Positions 64,000-64,000 of a stretch of DNA of 64,000 bases are shown piece after piece. The stretch's first letter is position 1; every line of letters starts with the position of its first letter. The stretch is from Candidatus Nanopelagicales bacterium. Its GTDB lineage: Bacteria > Actinomycetota > Actinomycetes > S36-B12 > GCA-2699445. The translations under genes were made by a program, and so were the position numbers. The notes beneath the pieces are model-generated. The model was not told the origin of the DNA. It searched no databases and saw only the letters and a program-made list of their open reading frames with translations. The stretch lies in contig JBAOHO010000029.1 of NCBI GenBank assembly GCA_037045355.1, positions 164,402 through 228,401 on the forward strand, in the 5' to 3' direction.

Positions 64000-64000
64000 A

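Overview
The window is GC-rich chromosomal DNA of an actinobacterium (Actinomycetota). Lineage signs are glnE beside a glnA2-type glutamine synthetase, a polyphosphate glucokinase, an F420H2:NADP oxidoreductase-like gene, DUF3052 divergent from a homodimeric-type aceE, DUF3145, a 13E12/DUF222 HNH gene behind an actinobacterial LexA box, and many gene starts that look leaderless (a -10-like hexamer 6-8 nt before GTG/ATG). The genus cannot be named from this sequence alone. No phage, IS element or CRISPR array was seen.

Layout. 1-14.4 kb: nitrogen and cofactor housekeeping genes (glnE, glnA2, nadE, an MFS exporter, panB, F420 oxidoreductase, a CoA transferase, map, ppgK) and a heavily frameshifted FdhF/YdeP-type molybdopterin oxidoreductase. 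14.5 kb: rnpB. 14.9-23.4 kb: a secreted protein of unknown function, a five-PAS GGDEF protein, a 7-TM lipoprotein, a YciO/YrdC protein, a secreted lysozyme-like protein and a small lipoprotein. 23.5-29.3 kb: an RNB ribonuclease, a zinc-ribbon coiled-coil protein translationally coupled to a Nif3-like gene, a DUF2786/HExxH metallohydrolase pair and a DUF4349 lipoprotein. 29.3-42.9 kb: mostly envelope and secreted functions (polysaccharide deacetylase, patatin, GYF/DUF4190 protein, lipoprotein, beta-helix protein, cupin, a secreted sulfoquinovosidase-like GH31, a Ycf46-like AAA ATPase, a serine beta-lactamase-fold hydrolase, DUF4436 and DUF1269 proteins).

43-52.3 kb is the most interesting accessory part. 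An MMPL/RND exporter diverges from a MarR regulator across a stack of four perfect palindromes. Next comes an AhpD-like gene with a CsoR/CstR-like palindrome upstream. Then two divergent, tightly overlapping transcription units: on the minus strand, an ArsR-rhodanese fusion regulator and a nucleoside phosphorylase; on the plus strand, a PIG-L/LmbE deacetylase, a DsrE-like protein, an unrecognised 76-residue protein and a cysteine desulfurase. This looks like a self-contained sulfane-sulfur module acting on a glycosylated or nucleoside substrate; its chemistry is unknown.

52.5-64 kb: tRNA-Val(TAC), DUF3052, aceE, an MbfA-like ferritin/VIT1 fusion, DUF3145, bioY, an SOS-box HNH gene, an acyl-CoA dehydrogenase, a second patatin and a GH3 gene.

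Sequence quality. Many single-base frameshifts interrupt genes whose protein sequence is otherwise well conserved. They are concentrated in the molybdopterin oxidoreductase (12.2-14.1 kb), the acyl-CoA dehydrogenase (60.6-61.8 kb) and the GH3 gene (62.9-64 kb). Removing single bases restores conserved motifs, so assembly error is more likely than true decay.
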